Positions 35,815-48,600 of a stretch of 64,000 nucleotides of DNA are shown one piece after another. The notes beneath the pieces are model-generated. The model had not been told where the DNA came from and made no database searches. It worked only from the letters and a program-made list of their open reading frames with translations. Position 1 is the first letter of the stretch. Each line of letters starts with the position of its first letter. Position numbers and translations under genes: made by a program. The DNA is taken from assembly GCA_032358165.1 (NCBI GenBank), contig JAALGY010000023.1, positions 1,674,001-1,738,000 on the forward strand. Reading direction: 5' to 3'. This stretch comes from Diplosphaera chodatii (taxonomy: Eukaryota > Chlorophyta > Trebouxiophyceae > Prasiolales > Stichococcaceae).

Positions 35815-37001
35815 TCAGCAGCGTCTCAATGGCTCAACGCTGACGCTCCGCTCGTACCCAAAGGTGGTTGTGAATGCATCTGCAAACTGCGCTGCCACAT
35901 CGGCCATCATCAGCTTATGACCCAGCAGCTGCTCCAGGGACGTGGCCTTGAGGTTGCTGATGCCGCAGGCGACGATGTGCTGGTAGAAGGACAGGTCCGT
36001 AGCAACATTCAGCGCCACGCCATGCGTGGCGATCCCCTGAGATATCCGCACGCCGATGGCGGCCAGCTTGTGGTCCCCCACCCACACCCCCGTGCGGCAC
36101 TTGACGCGGCCCTGGCCCAGAGGTGCATCGCTCAGCAGCAGGTCAACAGGTCAACGGGCCAAGCCCTTCATTGGACTGTCACCACGTCCATGGGCACTGG
36201 TCGGGCATCTTTACATGTATACACCAGGTGCCCGCAAGCCCCGTCCGCACCCGGGCCGAGATGCCGTGCACGCCCGCGGTGCGGATCAGCGCGTCCTCGA
36301 GCCCCTCCACGTATGCCCGGGCGCCCAGCCCGAGCTCCCGCAGGCTCACAACGGGGTACACCACCAGCTGCCCCGGGCCGTGGTAGGTGACCTGCAGCGG
36401 CGAGCAGCGCTCATCGGACGACTCTGTTACCCACGCAAAGGCGCACTGTGCACACTCAGCATCCCACCGTTCCACGATCGCAGCGTCGACATCTTGAAAT
36501 ATTGCATGATGCTTCGCGCACTATTGTTTGTTGTGCGCCGTATCAAGCAAATGGGCACATGCGGGTCACCTCGCCGCCGCGGGGGCTGGCAAACACCTGC
36601 GCCCCGACCTGGGCCAGCTGCTGCTCGTCGCCCAGCAGGTGCGCCTCCGTGCCCCGCTTGCCCACGGTGTAGATGGAAGGATGCTGCAGGAGGACATGGT
36701 GCTGTGTCGCTGAGGCTGTTGTTGATGAGCGCAGTGAGTGCAGTGACCGGTGGTAGCCTTGGCCGGCATGATGCACCATTCGACATGCGAGTACCTGCAG
36801 TTGCAGGAGCGTGTCGCCGATCGTCCCTGCCAATCGCTTCTCGTGCAGCCGCTGCTGTATCTCCAGCCCCAGCTCGTAGCCCACGGGATCGCTGCCGAAG
36901 TCCTGCACCTGCAGCACCCGCTGCGCCGGCGGCGTCACTTGCCGCAGGGCGGCCAGCACCTGATCTGACGCCTGCACGGCCCTCTGCACACTCCGCTGCA
37001 T
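35815..37001 (-). CDS. LIP2: Octanoyl-ACP:protein N-octanoyltransferase (LIPB/LIP2)
   Basis: Transfers octanoate from acyl carrier protein to lipoyl domains, the first step of lipoic acid assembly on pyruvate dehydrogenase and related enzymes. Exons 37001-36795, 36683-36570, 36391-36251 and 36111-35815 join in phase to 252 residues. Family signatures appear in order: QDFGSDPVGYELGLEIQQRL; TVGKRGTEAHL; SPRGGEVTYHGPGQLVVYPV; the segment with the catalytic Lys, WVGDHKLAAIGVRI; THGVALNVATDL; the segment with the catalytic Cys, HIVACGISNLKATSLEQLLG. Length matches the LIPB family. The N-terminus is Arg/Gln-rich without acidic residues for about 25 positions and may be a mitochondrial presequence. 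The PDCD2 homologue starts 212 bp away on the other strand. Confidence 0.94.
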
Positions 37002-37213
37002 GGTGTCCGACTCTTCAACAGACTAAGCAACCTGTGCTGGAGCGCAGAGAGGCCCAAACGACTCAAAGCCAGCAAAGCCACTGGGAACTGCACCATGTGC
37101 ACACCCCTTCGTGGTCCTGGATTACACCTTGCAGGCGATCCGGTTGGACCCGAAATGCACTCCCATGATGCCCGAGTGCCAAGAAGGAGACCACTCAAGC
37201 AGTGCGCTGCACC
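37002..37213. promoter_or_regulatory. Short bidirectional promoter region LIP2/PDCD2
   Basis: Only 212 bp separate the two divergent ATGs, so the transcription start regions of both genes must be shared or overlapping. No individual motif was identified. Confidence 0.45.
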
Positions 37214-38809
37214 ATGGCTGCCGCACTTGGGCTGCCCGGTGCATGGGCTGCTGACAGCGATCCGGTGGATGCGTTCGCGAGCCGGGTCGGTGGCGACCTG
37301 GTGGTTCCAACAGCAGCCAAGGCTGCGCTTGCTTCGCAGGACTTGCTGTGCAAAGTCTGCACATCGCCACTGCAGCTGCTCTTACAGGTGACGGCGCTGC
37401 GCACCAGGGCGCAATCGGCAGGTGCAGTGCCGCTGTCCGACTTCTGAACCTACACTCAGACACGCTTACGAGAGGTTGCAAGACTTGACTACAATGTCAT
37501 ACTGTCGTAGGTCCATGCGCCCTGCGACGAGAACCAGGTCGGGCGTGCCGTTGAGGAGCGCACGCTTTTGCTTCTGGGTTGCACAGCAGCAGATTGTGGC
37601 ACAGCAGCCGGCAGCTGGCGGGCATTCCGCCTCCAGACAGTACCACAGCCTTCGCCATCAGCTGCTGGTGAGGACGACAGCAAGGCGCCAACCAGTCAGT
37701 CACAGCGGCATGCGGCTGAGCCAGCGGCAGCACAGCAAAGGGAAGGCAGCGCCAGCGGTGCCGCACCGGGTGCTGCCAGCAGCACGGGCGGCAGCGGCTT
37801 CGGCTTTGGAGCCAGCGACTTCGGCTTCGACAGTCACAGCAAAGCGACAGACAGTGGGGCCGGCGGTGACCCAATGTCATTTGCGGACCTCGACATGGCA
37901 CTGAGCAGCATCAGCCACGCTGGCGGGAATGCAGCGGCAGCCGCACAGCCCAGGCAGTCACCTGCAGGCAGCAGACAGGCTCCGAAAACTCCTGCAGGGC
38001 AGCGTGGCGATGCCTCAGACGCAGCGGCAGGTGCTGTGCGGCTGCAGCGCGGGGCATCGCTGCCAGAGTTCTACATCAGCTGGCAGTCTGAACCCGAGGC
38101 AGTGCCCGATGAGCTGCGGCCTGCGGATGCGGCGCACGTGGCTGCCTTGGTCGACCAGTACGAAGTCGACCACGACATGGTCCGCTGCGTGATGGCTGCG
38201 TCCCAGATGTCATCGCACTGAAACTCTAGCAAGCCGGCACGCAGGCACAATGCCATATTCAAATGTGCGTCATAATGGCATGCACAGGCAGATGTGCCGG
38301 GCGAGGGCTGGGCTGGCGAGGCCTACGAAGCCGACACGCTGCCGGGCGGCGACAGCTCCTTCCCGAAGTTCAGCAAGCGCCTGCAGCGTGCGCCGCAGCA
38401 GTGCGTCCGCTATGGGTGAGTGCTGCAGCGAGTGGCTGCGTTACGGAGCTGCGCATGCAAAGCAGCAGAACAGGCCAGCCGAGACCCCGTTCCATGCTGC
38501 CTGACATGCAGCTATGACGGGCGCATCCTCTGGCCGCAGCCGCAATCGCCACAGCCGCCGGCTTGCCAGATGTGCGGCGCCCCGCGGGTCCTCGAACTGC
38601 AGGCCATGCCGGCGCTGCACGCAGCGCTGGGTGAGGGCCTGCAGTGGCAAAGGGACAGCCGGGGCAGCGGCGCCACCGGCACACACAGCGCTCTCAGCAT
38701 TGACGCCTGGAACTGGCTGACCATCGCGGTGTTCACCTGCTCACAGTCGTGCTGTGCTGGCACGGGCTGCACACTAGCAGAGGAACATGTTGCGTTGGCG
38801 GACGAATGA
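37214..38809 (+). CDS. TSR4: PDCD2/TSR4-like ribosomal protein uS5 chaperone
   Basis: Member of the PDCD2/PDCD2L/Tsr4 family, dedicated chaperones of ribosomal protein uS5 in 40S biogenesis. Exons 37214-37387, 37511-38179, 38288-38415 and 38512-38809 join in phase to 422 residues. The N-terminal half has SRVGGDLVVPTAA and LLCKVCTSPLQLLLQ (CxxC), then APCDENQ and ERTLLLLGCTAADC. A Ser/Gly/Ala-rich insert with a GFGFGASDFGFDS repeat sits in exon 2. LPEFYISWQSEPEAVPDE and AALVDQYEVDHDM lead to the PDCD2 C-terminal domain: FPKFSKRLQRAPQQCVRYG, CQMCGAPRVLELQAMPAL, DAWNWLTIAVFTCSQSC. These Cys pairs and order are diagnostic. Confidence 0.92.
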
Positions 38810-38991
38810 GCACTCATCCTGGGGCCTCTGAGCAGGAAGGGAGTGCCCATCGATCCTGTTCTGGGAGCCCCCAATCATGCGACTCCCAGGTCAGCCGCCA
38901 GGCTAGTCCCGCATATCCAGCCGCAGATAATGCAAGCATGACTGCATAACGCAAAGTTCGCGCATGATCTACTGACAACTTTGCACAGCAC

Positions 38992-41091
38992 ATGCTATTG
39001 CATCAAAACAGCATGCAGACCATTGGCGCTTTACAAAATCGCGGGACTGTAGTTACAAGCTGGCACAGCAGGCTGCAGAGTATACATCTGCAGGCCAGCA
39101 GCAGCCATGATCGATGCAACCTTGTGCAACAAGCAGTGTTGAGGAATGCAGACGTCTGCATCGCTGTCTCTGCACGCCGCAACCTTGCCACGCAGGTGAT
39201 ACTGTGATCTGGGATGCACACTGGCAGCGTGCTTGCAATGCACTTGCGACCATGCTGTGCTCAAGGCTCCCCTTGCAGTTCACAAGTGTTTCTTGTTGAT
39301 GGGAGCTGGCATGGTGCAAGCCAAGCCTGGTGTGCCATCCCAAGCCTGCAGAGAGTCATTGATGCTGCTGACATGCGGTAACTGACAGCTATCGGCTGTT
39401 GTGCAACCTGCAGGCTGCTCCGAACAGCGCGGATGTCGAGACCGTGCAGAGCAGCCCGCCGCAGCCGTCAGCTGCAGAGACTGCCCGCACGGTGCTTGAC
39501 ATCGTTGCGCACGGCACGCTCGCCACCATAGACGATGACGGCAACCCCCTCGGCACATATGCATCCTACGTGCTGGACACCAAGGCAAGCTGAACATGTG
39601 GTATGCACATGCTGGGAAGCATCGCACGCCGATCTGGACGCTGGAAGCAAGCTCTCACTATACATGGCGTTCACCAAATGTTCAGACCATCACTGCAGGG
39701 CCAGCCAGTGCTGCGGCTGCGGGCAGACGCGGTGCACACCGCCAACCTGCTGCGGAAGCCAGCGTGCAGCCTGTTCGTGCAGGTGATACCTTGTCCGTGA
39801 CTCTGACAGCTGCGCTCCATGCAGCAAGCAGGACTGCAGGCGTCATGCATTTGCATTTGCATCATCGGCTGCGGACCCACATACTGGGCAACCTGGCACG
39901 CAGGCGGCGGACCTGCCCGCGCGGCTGCTGGCGCGGGTGACGCTCAAGGGGGAGGTGGAGCAGGTGCAGGGGCCCGAGCGGGACGCCGTCGCCCGCCTCC
40001 ACATGCACCTGCACGGCGACGTGAGCGGACACCCGGCAGACAGCAAATGCTCGGCATTCAGAACCATGCAAACAGCGGTGTTGCTTTGCTCAGACACGGG
40101 CAGCCCCCTGCAGCTGTTCAGAGGCTGCCTTGCACCCGCCATCTGGGTATCTGCAAGCCCAGCACGTGGCAGCGCAGGAAGCAGTGTGGAGATGCTCCTG
40201 ACCACTTGGCGTCGTCTTGTGCAGGGCGTGGGCGTGGACGCGCCGCAGGACAGCGACCTGTACTACCGCCTGAACATCAGGGAGGCGTTCTACGTGGGCG
40301 GCCTGGGCGCCGGCGCCGCCGCTGAGGTCATCAGCGCCGAGGCCCTGGCCGCCGCGGAGCCCGACAGGTGTGACCCGGGCAGGACGCCAGCACTGGACGG
40401 CCATCTGGAGGGCCTGCATCACCCTCGCAGTGGCTGTGTTCCATGTTCCCAGGAATTCTGTTGCAGTGATTTTAAGGGGCAAGGTGCCGCGCGGGCAGGT
40501 GCTGGTGTATGGCCAAGTACGTCAGCAGTGCACCCCGGCAGCAGATGTGCAAGGGTTCTGGGGTCATGTCCAGGCTGCGGGGGGCGGCGGAGGGGCTGGT
40601 GGAGCACTGGAACCTGGGGCGCGCGGAGGATGTGCTGCGCATCGCGGCCGACGCGACGGGCGCCAAGTTCGAGGAGCTGTCCTCTGCGCAGCTGCTGTGG
40701 ATCGACCGCCTGGGCATGTACCTGTACATCCAGGTGCGCCACTGGCCCGGCTGCTTTCGTCGTCATGGATCAGCAGCAGCAGTCCTTGTTCGAAGGGGTC
40801 CGATGTCATGTATGCGTGCTGTTGTCTGTCGGTGTGGCCTTATCTGATGCAGTATGCATCTCTGCTCATGATGTGGGGACCCGTTGGGGATCGTTGATGG
40901 GCCTTCACCTTACTGCCGTGCAGAAGCTGGGCGGCAAGGGCGAGGTGCACAGGGCAGCCTTCATGCGGGAAGTGTCACATGAACGGGATGCACGTTCAGT
41001 TTTGACGATGCTCGCACAAGTGTCGTGGGAGCGCGATCGGAAGTACACTCCGAAAATGCCAGTGCTCACGCCAGAAAGTCAGGCGGTATGA
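38992..41091 (+). CDS. GLUTRBP: Glutamyl-tRNA reductase-binding protein (PPOX split-barrel plus DUF2470)
   Basis: Plastid protein that binds glutamyl-tRNA reductase at the thylakoid and tunes tetrapyrrole synthesis. Exons 38992-39195, 39414-39584, 39699-39782, 39904-40020, 40225-40367, 40574-40733 and 40924-41091 join in phase to 348 residues. Exon 1 is Ser/Arg/Gln-rich, a likely transit peptide. The flavin-type split barrel (without proof of cofactor use) reads AHGTLATIDDDGNPLGTYAS, GQPVLRLRADAVHTANLL, LARVTLKGEVEQVQGPE, DSDLYYRLNIREAFYVGGLG. The DUF2470-like part has AKFEELSSAQLLWIDRLGMY, RAAFMREVSHERDARSVLTM and WERDRKY. The intron after 39584 has a GC donor (AAG|GCAAGC). Strong match to the plant GluTR-binding protein pattern. 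Confidence 0.87.
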
Positions 41092-41234
41092 GAGCGTTTG
41101 AAAGGTACAACCAGAACACGAACGAACTTCAGGCTACACGCTGGTTTACGGAGCTTGTTGGGACAAGTTGTGAGCACAGGACAGGCAATAGCATGAATGA
41201 ATCATCCTGAGGATATCTCACACGTGGCCACCCC

Positions 41235-44200
41235 TCACAAGGAGTCGGCAGACATGCTGCGGCTCCTGCTGAGTGAAGCCAGCGATGCTGCAGATGTGCT
41301 TGCGGGCAGGCCCGCAATCAGGCGGACATGCAGGTCGAAGAACACTGCGATTGAGCTCAGCAGGATCGGACCGAGCAGGGCACCCTGAATAGCATTGTCA
41401 AATGCGCCAATGCCGCCGAGTACACCAAGCGCCGTCAGAGTTGGAAAGCGGTGCGACCCCGGCACCTGCAAACATCACAGAAGACGAGTCACGAGTCTTA
41501 TTGCATCGACATTGCTCACACCGTGCCAACAAAACATCGTCTCGTGCATGTCACACGTGCTGTGGCTTACACCTCTGCCATGATGATTGCATCCCCCACA
41601 TAGTACGCGAGCACGTGTAGCACGGACAGCACGACGGCTGAGATGTTGCGCCCCTGCAGCACAACAGGATGTCAAGCAGCACAGCATGATAAGCACGATC
41701 AGCTACACTGGCATGTCCAGGTACTCGTCTGGTATGCGTCATCAACTTCACATAGTACCCACTTCACATAGTACCCACCTGTGCAAGCAGCTGCAATGCC
41801 GCGGGGACAGCCACCAGGCAAACCGGCACCAGCGGCATGCATGCGGCAACGGCTGACGCCAATATGCTCAGGTATATCAAATGAATGTCAAAAGCCCTAC
41901 ATCAATTCACAGGTGATGCTGACATAGTGCACCGCGGCAACCGCCCACTATACACTACAGCTGCGCATGCCAGGGTGTACCTGTAGGTCAGCCATGTGAA
42001 CAGCGCATGAAAGGCGCTGAGCTTGGCCGTAGACATAAAAACCGATTTGAGAGCCTCACTAAATGCTGTTGCCGCCTTCTCGCGGGCATCAACTGACAGC
42101 GGCTGCATGGTGGGTGAAGGGATCTTGAGAACGTTGAGAAAGGTTTCTGCCCACTGGAAGGCATCATGGTTGCAGGTTGCAGACCTTTGCTGGGAAGGCT
42201 AAGCTCTCTGAAGACAAGCTGGGCTGTGCTGGCGCACCAGCACTTGGATGGTGTAAGTGAGCGGGTCAGTCTCAGCGGCAAGCAGAGCATATAGCAAAAA
42301 CACAAACAGCGACCCCTGAACGCCAAAGTTGACGATGCCTGCATCCAGACACCCTCAGCAGTCAGTAGCTTGGGAACCTTGACCGCTTCTGGCATCACCG
42401 CAATCGATGCTCGAAAGTGGTGCTCACCTAAGCACAGGCGCATGACCCCAATGCCACCCGTCAGCGCCAGTGAGGATGAGTTCCAAACACTGCTGGCGAC
42501 CACCTTGCCTGCAGTCAACGAAAAGCAACATCCCTCAGTGACCAAGACCCATCCGGCATGTCACCGTAAACTGGCAGCTGTTTGAACATGTTCAGGAAGC
42601 CTGGCAATGTGGGTCGGCCATGGGAGTGATGCTGAGAGCACACCCAGGCCGAGTAGCGGCTCTGCTGCATCCTGCGCCAGCTGCTGCAGCTCCTGCGATG
42701 CACCTGTGCTGGTGACTGAGAGGCTGCTGCGTGCGGCGCTCAGAAACTGCCTCCCGAGCACCTTCATACCAACATCGTTGGGCGGTGATTGGACCATCTG
42801 ACATATGCTGTTAGTACATCGTCGACCTGACGACATCAGAAGGCAGCACTGTCAGTCTGGCCGTGCCTGCAAGTTGCTCATGCCTTCCCGGAGGCGCAGC
42901 TGGCCAAAGCTCTGGTATGCGGCCTGTCCAGAGCAGCTACCATCATTATACATGGCGTAGGTAGGGTCACAGCTGGATGTCTTGCAGACGGTGCAGTGCA
43001 TCGCCCTGACGAGACCTTTGCGGTCGCAGTGTGACCTGCAGTTGGCGACGTGCTCCAGGGCTGGGGGTGCCACCGGCAGCTCCATCTGCCGCCTGCATGG
43101 GGCGCCGGCTCTGCAGCGCCTGAGCTGCCGTGCAGCGCTGGTACCGCTTCTCGGCCTGGCTGAGCTCCTGCTGCGCTGCGCCCCGGGCGTCTGTCGCCGC
43201 CCGCAGCGCCCGCTGCTCGGCCGCCAGGCTGGCATCCAGCCGCACCACCGTCGCGTCACTGGTGGCCAGCGCAGCCTCTACTGCCTCTGCCTGCTGCTGC
43301 GCGGCTGCATCGCAGCCATCTCCCGCTGCAGCACAGGCACCCGCTGCAATGCTGCTGGGCCCCTGTGCCTGAAGGGACTGGTGCAGCACACGCACTTCGG
43401 CTGCAAGCTGGCGCTCCAGGTCGTGCACCTTGTCTGCTTGTTCAGCGTGCTGCTGCGCACACTCCCGAACGGAAGTGCGAGCCCTGGCCACTGCCACCAA
43501 GGCGGCCCGCAGCTCCTCCGCCGTACAGCGCCGCGGCTCCAGCAGGTCGCTGTGCAGCAAGCGCAGCCCATCAACCACCTGCGTCAGGTTGTAGTGCTGC
43601 ACAGCTGAGGCGAGCCGTGCCTCGAGCCATGGCACTGCCTGCCCGGCTGCTTCCGCCACCCTGGGGCTGTGCTGCAGCAGCGCACGGCGGACGGGTGCCA
43701 CAGGCCAAAAAGCGGGTCCAGCCGCACTGCGGTTCATGGCTGCATCTGCAGCCCATGCTCGGGGCAGAGCGTCCCTGACTGCTGCGACTGCCTCCCTGCT
43801 TTCCTGACCTATGATCATTGGTCTTGCATTGGCGAGCAGGTTTCCACTCGGGACTGGTGTGCAGGGACAGAGGATGCTGGTCAACTGATTCACCTATGTG
43901 GACGGTGAAGAAGGCACTGAGCAACAGCGCCCCCAGCAGGGTTGTCACAATCAGCCCCGCCGACACCAGCGGCCTGATGTTCTGCTTCAGCGTGTCACAC
44001 ACCCAGGCATCCATTGCCGACAGCCTTTCCAGCGGCCAGCCGACTGCCAACTGCCAGCCCGGCCTTCGAGGCGGTTGCCCAGCCGACTGTTTGCTGGGCG
44101 TTGACATGCCGCCGTCATCTTTGCAGCCAGCATCTTTGGTCCTGACTGCCAACATCCGGCGGGCACCGACCGCAACGAGTGCAGGTGCCGCCAGGAATGT

Positions 44201-45169
44201 GGCTGCCAGTGTCGCCACCAGCAGTAGCACTTGCATCGCCATCGCAAAGGAGGACTGGAGCCACACGAAGGCCTGGAAAGCCAGGCAGGCGCGGAACAGC
44301 CACCGAAACAGGACGTTGCTCGGCGGCGTGTCCCCGTCCACGGGGCGTCGCCGGCGCGTGCGGTGCCGCCTGAAGCTGCTGCTCTGCAGCGTCTTGACGC
44401 CCACAGCCATGACCCGTGCCACCATGTGCGCTGTGCCGAGCACTGATCCCACAACACCACCGCCGTGCACATCCGGCTGGTCCTGGTCTGTTGGTATGGC
44501 TGGCGCATCACCCTGCTGTGGGCTGGCAGCGTCAGCTGCGGACTTGGCTGGGGACACATCAGCCAGCGGCTGCACCTGTCTTCCTGGCTGTGCTTCCACT
44601 CGCTTGGACGGGCTGAACTGCACTTGCCGCCTCCGTGCCTGAAGCTGCGAGACGCGCAGATGATGCCGCACGTTGTGCTGCCACTTGTCCCACAACCATC
44701 TCAGATCGTTCAGCATATCGCCAATGGTCGCAAATGGCAGGCATGCTAGCTGCCACAGAATGCGCGGCATCGAGCGCGTCTGCTCCAGACGCCGCGTTGC
44801 GTCCGAGACCAGGAAATCTCGCAGGTCCCGCAGGGCAATCGATGACAGCACGCTCCTGCAATGTGGCATCGTAAACCCGCTGCTGCACGGCCAAACCCAG
44901 CGGCAATGCACTCGCTGTCTGGGGATGATCAAGCAGCATGTGGACGCCAGAGAAGCGTCACAGCTGCAATGCATGATGTAGAGAATGACTGACCATAACA
45001 ACGCGGCTCGGAAGTCCGACAGAATCTTCCAGCACTGCCATGCGACGCAGACCACTCCAAGTGCCAGAAGGTTGCCTCCAGCCGTAAGCGCAAGCTGCAG
45101 ATAGAGCGCATTATCGGCTGCTATGCTGACATCTGCTGCAGCTAGATGGCCATTCCCATCCGATATCAT
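41235..45169 (-). CDS. TMEM245/AI-2E-exporter-family membrane protein
   Basis: Large multi-pass membrane protein of the TMEM245 group in the AI-2E transporter superfamily. The proposed start is MISDGNGHLAAADVSIAADN (ATG 45169). The first span pair is ALTAGGNLLALGVVCVAWQC and FRAALLWSVIL, as in the family N-terminus. A basic/Pro-rich cytosolic loop follows (LRVSQLQARRRQVQFSPSKR). Further spans near 44.2 kb (FAMAMQVLLLVATLAATFLA) and 44.0 kb (LIVTTLLGALLLSAFF) follow, then an amphipathic coiled region at 43.0-43.8 kb and spans near 41.9-42.5 kb. The last exon has the family end: FPTLTALGVLGGIGAF and GALLGPILLSSIAVF, stop at 41235. Total size near 1000 residues. Substrate unknown in eukaryotes. 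Exon borders between 42.9 and 41.5 kb are not resolved. Confidence 0.78.
41745..41776. repeat. Two exact tandem copies of a 16-bp unit
   Basis: ACTTCACATAGTACCC is repeated twice head-to-tail, just inside a TMEM245-like gene intron next to its donor (CAG|GTGGGT in minus sense). Confidence 0.9.
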
Positions 45170-45608
45170 TGCTGCACACACTGTTGTATGTCATGTGCGC
45201 ACACGCCGGCACAGCAGCTCAAAGAGACGAAGAGGTCTACGACAACATTATGGGAAGCTGGCGCCGCGACATCTGAGCTCACACGATATGCTGCTGCTCA
45301 GGCTATAACTGCCGCATGTGGACGTTTGGCAGACTGCCTATGATGATGAACAGTCAGCATGTACGACATTGCTGTGTCACACAGCCTTGCTAATGTGGGC
45401 ATTTGCTGCCGACATCACATTTACACCAGTAAGCTAAACCCCAGAGGAACGGCGCACACGTACATGGGAAGCCTCTCACGCTCTCAAACCACGAGGAAAG
45501 ATGCCATCTCCAGGGTCACACAGATACAAAGCGCTGCACCGCGGCGACGCAAGACCCCAGCGACGCCAGGCAGATGCAGTACTTGTCCGTCACGCCCGAA
45601 AGTGGGAA
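45170..45608. other. Spacer between organellar polymerase 3' end and TMEM245-like start
   Basis: About 440 bp between two minus-strand genes. No exon or RNA gene is supported. Confidence 0.4.
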
Positions 45609-48600
45609 CTACTTGGCTGCGAACCAGGTGTCCGCATGCTTCGCATCCACGACCAGCTCCACGTCTAGCGGATTCACCCCGTCAAAGGGGTGCATCATGC
45701 AGTTGACCACCAAGGCCTGCGCCAGGTCTGCTGACTCCTTGGGCCCCTCGAGGATCACCTCATCATGCACCTGTGGTGACAGGTCGCGGGCATGAAACCC
45801 CATCAGGAAGCTCGCACATACACCCTCGCGCATCTGTATATGTGCCAAGACACCACACTAAGTCTTACCTGTAGGAGCAGCTTCCAGCCAAGCTCCCGCA
45901 GCTCCTGGCACCTCCCGATCGACAGCATCGCCGCCGTTGCCACATCTGCTGCGCTGCCCTGCAGAAGGCAGCAGCAAGAGTGCCAGCCTTGTGGCTGACA
46001 TCGCAAAGTTGGTTGCATGCAAGCACATTCTCATGCATTCTCTGGGACCGACAAACCAAGCCTGCACCCCAGCACCGTGCTGACCTGGATGGGGGTGTTG
46101 ATGGCCGCCCGCATGGCGTGGCCCAGGCGCAGGGAGCGCTCGGTGCGGTCCATGGCGCCCGGCAGCTGCCGCCGCCGGCCCAGCATCGTCTCCACGTACC
46201 CTATCGTCTTTGCCTGCTCCTGCTGGCGTCGCTGCCATGCCTTCACCTGCGGGGGCATCAAGCGCTTCGGTGGAACAGATTCAGAAATGGTGTCGTCGGT
46301 GCGGCTCTGGCGTCGAATCTACAGTGTGCCGCAAATGGGTGCAGCAGGTCACCATTGGTGGGGTGCTGCCACATTCGCATCCACTTGATCAGGGTAGCTC
46401 ACCTCTGGCCGGTCGGCGTACCATTTGTTGACCGTCTCCTGGGCCTCCTCCAGGGTGGTCTTGAAGTCTTTGCTGAGGCCATGAGCTGTCTTGCCATATG
46501 CAATGCTGAAGTTGAGCACCTGTGCTGCAAGCCAGTGTGAATCAGCACTCGCTGATTCAGCCGCACCGTGTGCATGGCACAGAGTTGCCTGAGGTTTGCA
46601 GCTGAGCTATACAGACTCCGAGCCCCGATGGCCCACCTTGGCCTTCCGCCGCTCGTTGGCAAACATGTTCTTGAGCAGCGGCACCGGCGGCTTCTCACCC
46701 TCGGCGCCGTCCCACTCCAGAATGCACTTTTCTGTAAGGACGAACAACACACTTGCTGCAGAGCCTGAGCCAGAAGGGCAACTTGCCAAAAGTTCAAGGT
46801 CGGGCAGGCTGCTGCATGTGATGAGCGCATGTCGTCAGTCGAATGGTGGTGCAACTGGGTGGTCAGCAGGCCACGCACCAGCTGCGATGGCCTCCTTGAT
46901 GTGGTCGTACATGCCGAGGGCAGTGCGCGAATGGAAGTCACCGCCCAGCCGGAACGCCTCCTTCATGGACACGCAGCCTGCCATGTGCGCCAGCAGCCGC
47001 AGCTCCAGCTGCCCGTAATCCGCCACAATGAGCGTCTTGCCCTCATCCACATCCGCAGTGAACGCCTGCCGCACCTGCACAGCACAGCAGACTTCCCATC
47101 AAGTCTTGGCAAATTGCAAACCCGCACAAGGGGAGCTACACAACCATCTGCGTCGATGTGCAATCTAGCAGGCTCCGATCACCCTGTAGCGGTCCTTTTC
47201 GAGCGCTGGCTGATTCTGCAGGTTGGGCCGCCGTGCTGACAACCGCCCTGTCTCAGTGTTGATGTTCAGTGAGCAGTGCACTCGTGCCTGCGCCCAGATG
47301 TACAACATCAGCATGTAGAGCCCTGTCAAGCAACGCGATAACAGGCTTGACGGTGCAGGTGCTGTAAAACACCACGACGCAACAGTGAGCCACCTTGTCA
47401 GTATCAGGATCGACAGTGCTGATCTGATCGTCTTGCAGCGGCAGGATGAAGTTGCTGAGCAGTGTGTCGATGGCATTGTGCTCACAGAGCGCATCCACTG
47501 CAGCAGAAAAGCGCAGCAAATCTCAACGGTGCATACAATCTCATAGATGCCAAAAGGAGCTAGGTTTATACAGCAGCTGAACCAGTTTCATGCATTTGAA
47601 AGCGCAACTCAGCATGTGCACCGCACACCTGCGGCACATGCTTCGAGGCCATCCCGCCCACCGCCAAACACAGCATACAGCCGGCCATAGCCCAGCTTGT
47701 CGGCCTCTGCCTGCAGCTCCTCTGGCGAACGCCGCTGCGACTGCTGCTGCTGCAGCCGCTCTGCAGCCTTCTGCGCCTGCAAGACATGTGATCTGCCACT
47801 CGAGCAGTGCCATGCTCAGCACACGATGGCAGAAGCTCGACAGACTGCCGTGACGCCACTAGCTGCTGCACCAGGGCTACCTCCAGGTGCTTCTGCTCCC
47901 GGTCGATGGCGTCCAGCTCGCGATCATCGACAACCCAGTCGTCATCTCCTTCCGCACCGAGGCCGGACTCGTCCTCAATGCCCGCTGTCAGCTCAGACAG
48001 ACCTGCACGCAGCAACGTCAATTTCTTCAGGCAACCCACACAGCTGCACAGCAGAGCATGCAGCCTGGGGAGCAACAGTACTGAGGTCATGAGGTCAAGT
48101 CTGTACCTGTGTCTGCGCTGGTGTTGCCTGTCAGCTCTGCCAGGGCAAGCTTGGCTGCACCTGGCCGGCCCGCCAGGCTGCGCAGGACAGGTGTGCTCAC
48201 TGCTGGCCAACCAGTCGGCGTGACCACCTGCACATGGATGTATCACTCTATCCCAGTCAGGTCAAGCCACCACTCAGACTGCTACCTGCTCGTCTTGAGC
48301 CTGATGCACGCATGTTACGTTGATGCATGCATGCTTCGACTGACAGGGAGCATGAACACACATTGCTAGCACGTGAAGGCACTTGGTGGCTGTCATCCAG
48401 CGCACCTCTGCTTTCAAGGGTGTCGTTACACCCTCACCCCACAAGCCATGCAGCGGCACATCCAAAGACTTCTTTGCCCTCTTCTTGCCCTCCTCAATGA
48501 AGCCCTCCAGGTTGGGCATCTGCCATTGCAGGCAATGCACCCCTCAGCCCCAAGACTGCGCAGCAAGACATAGGGACAAGAGCACAGCGTGTATGCCTCG

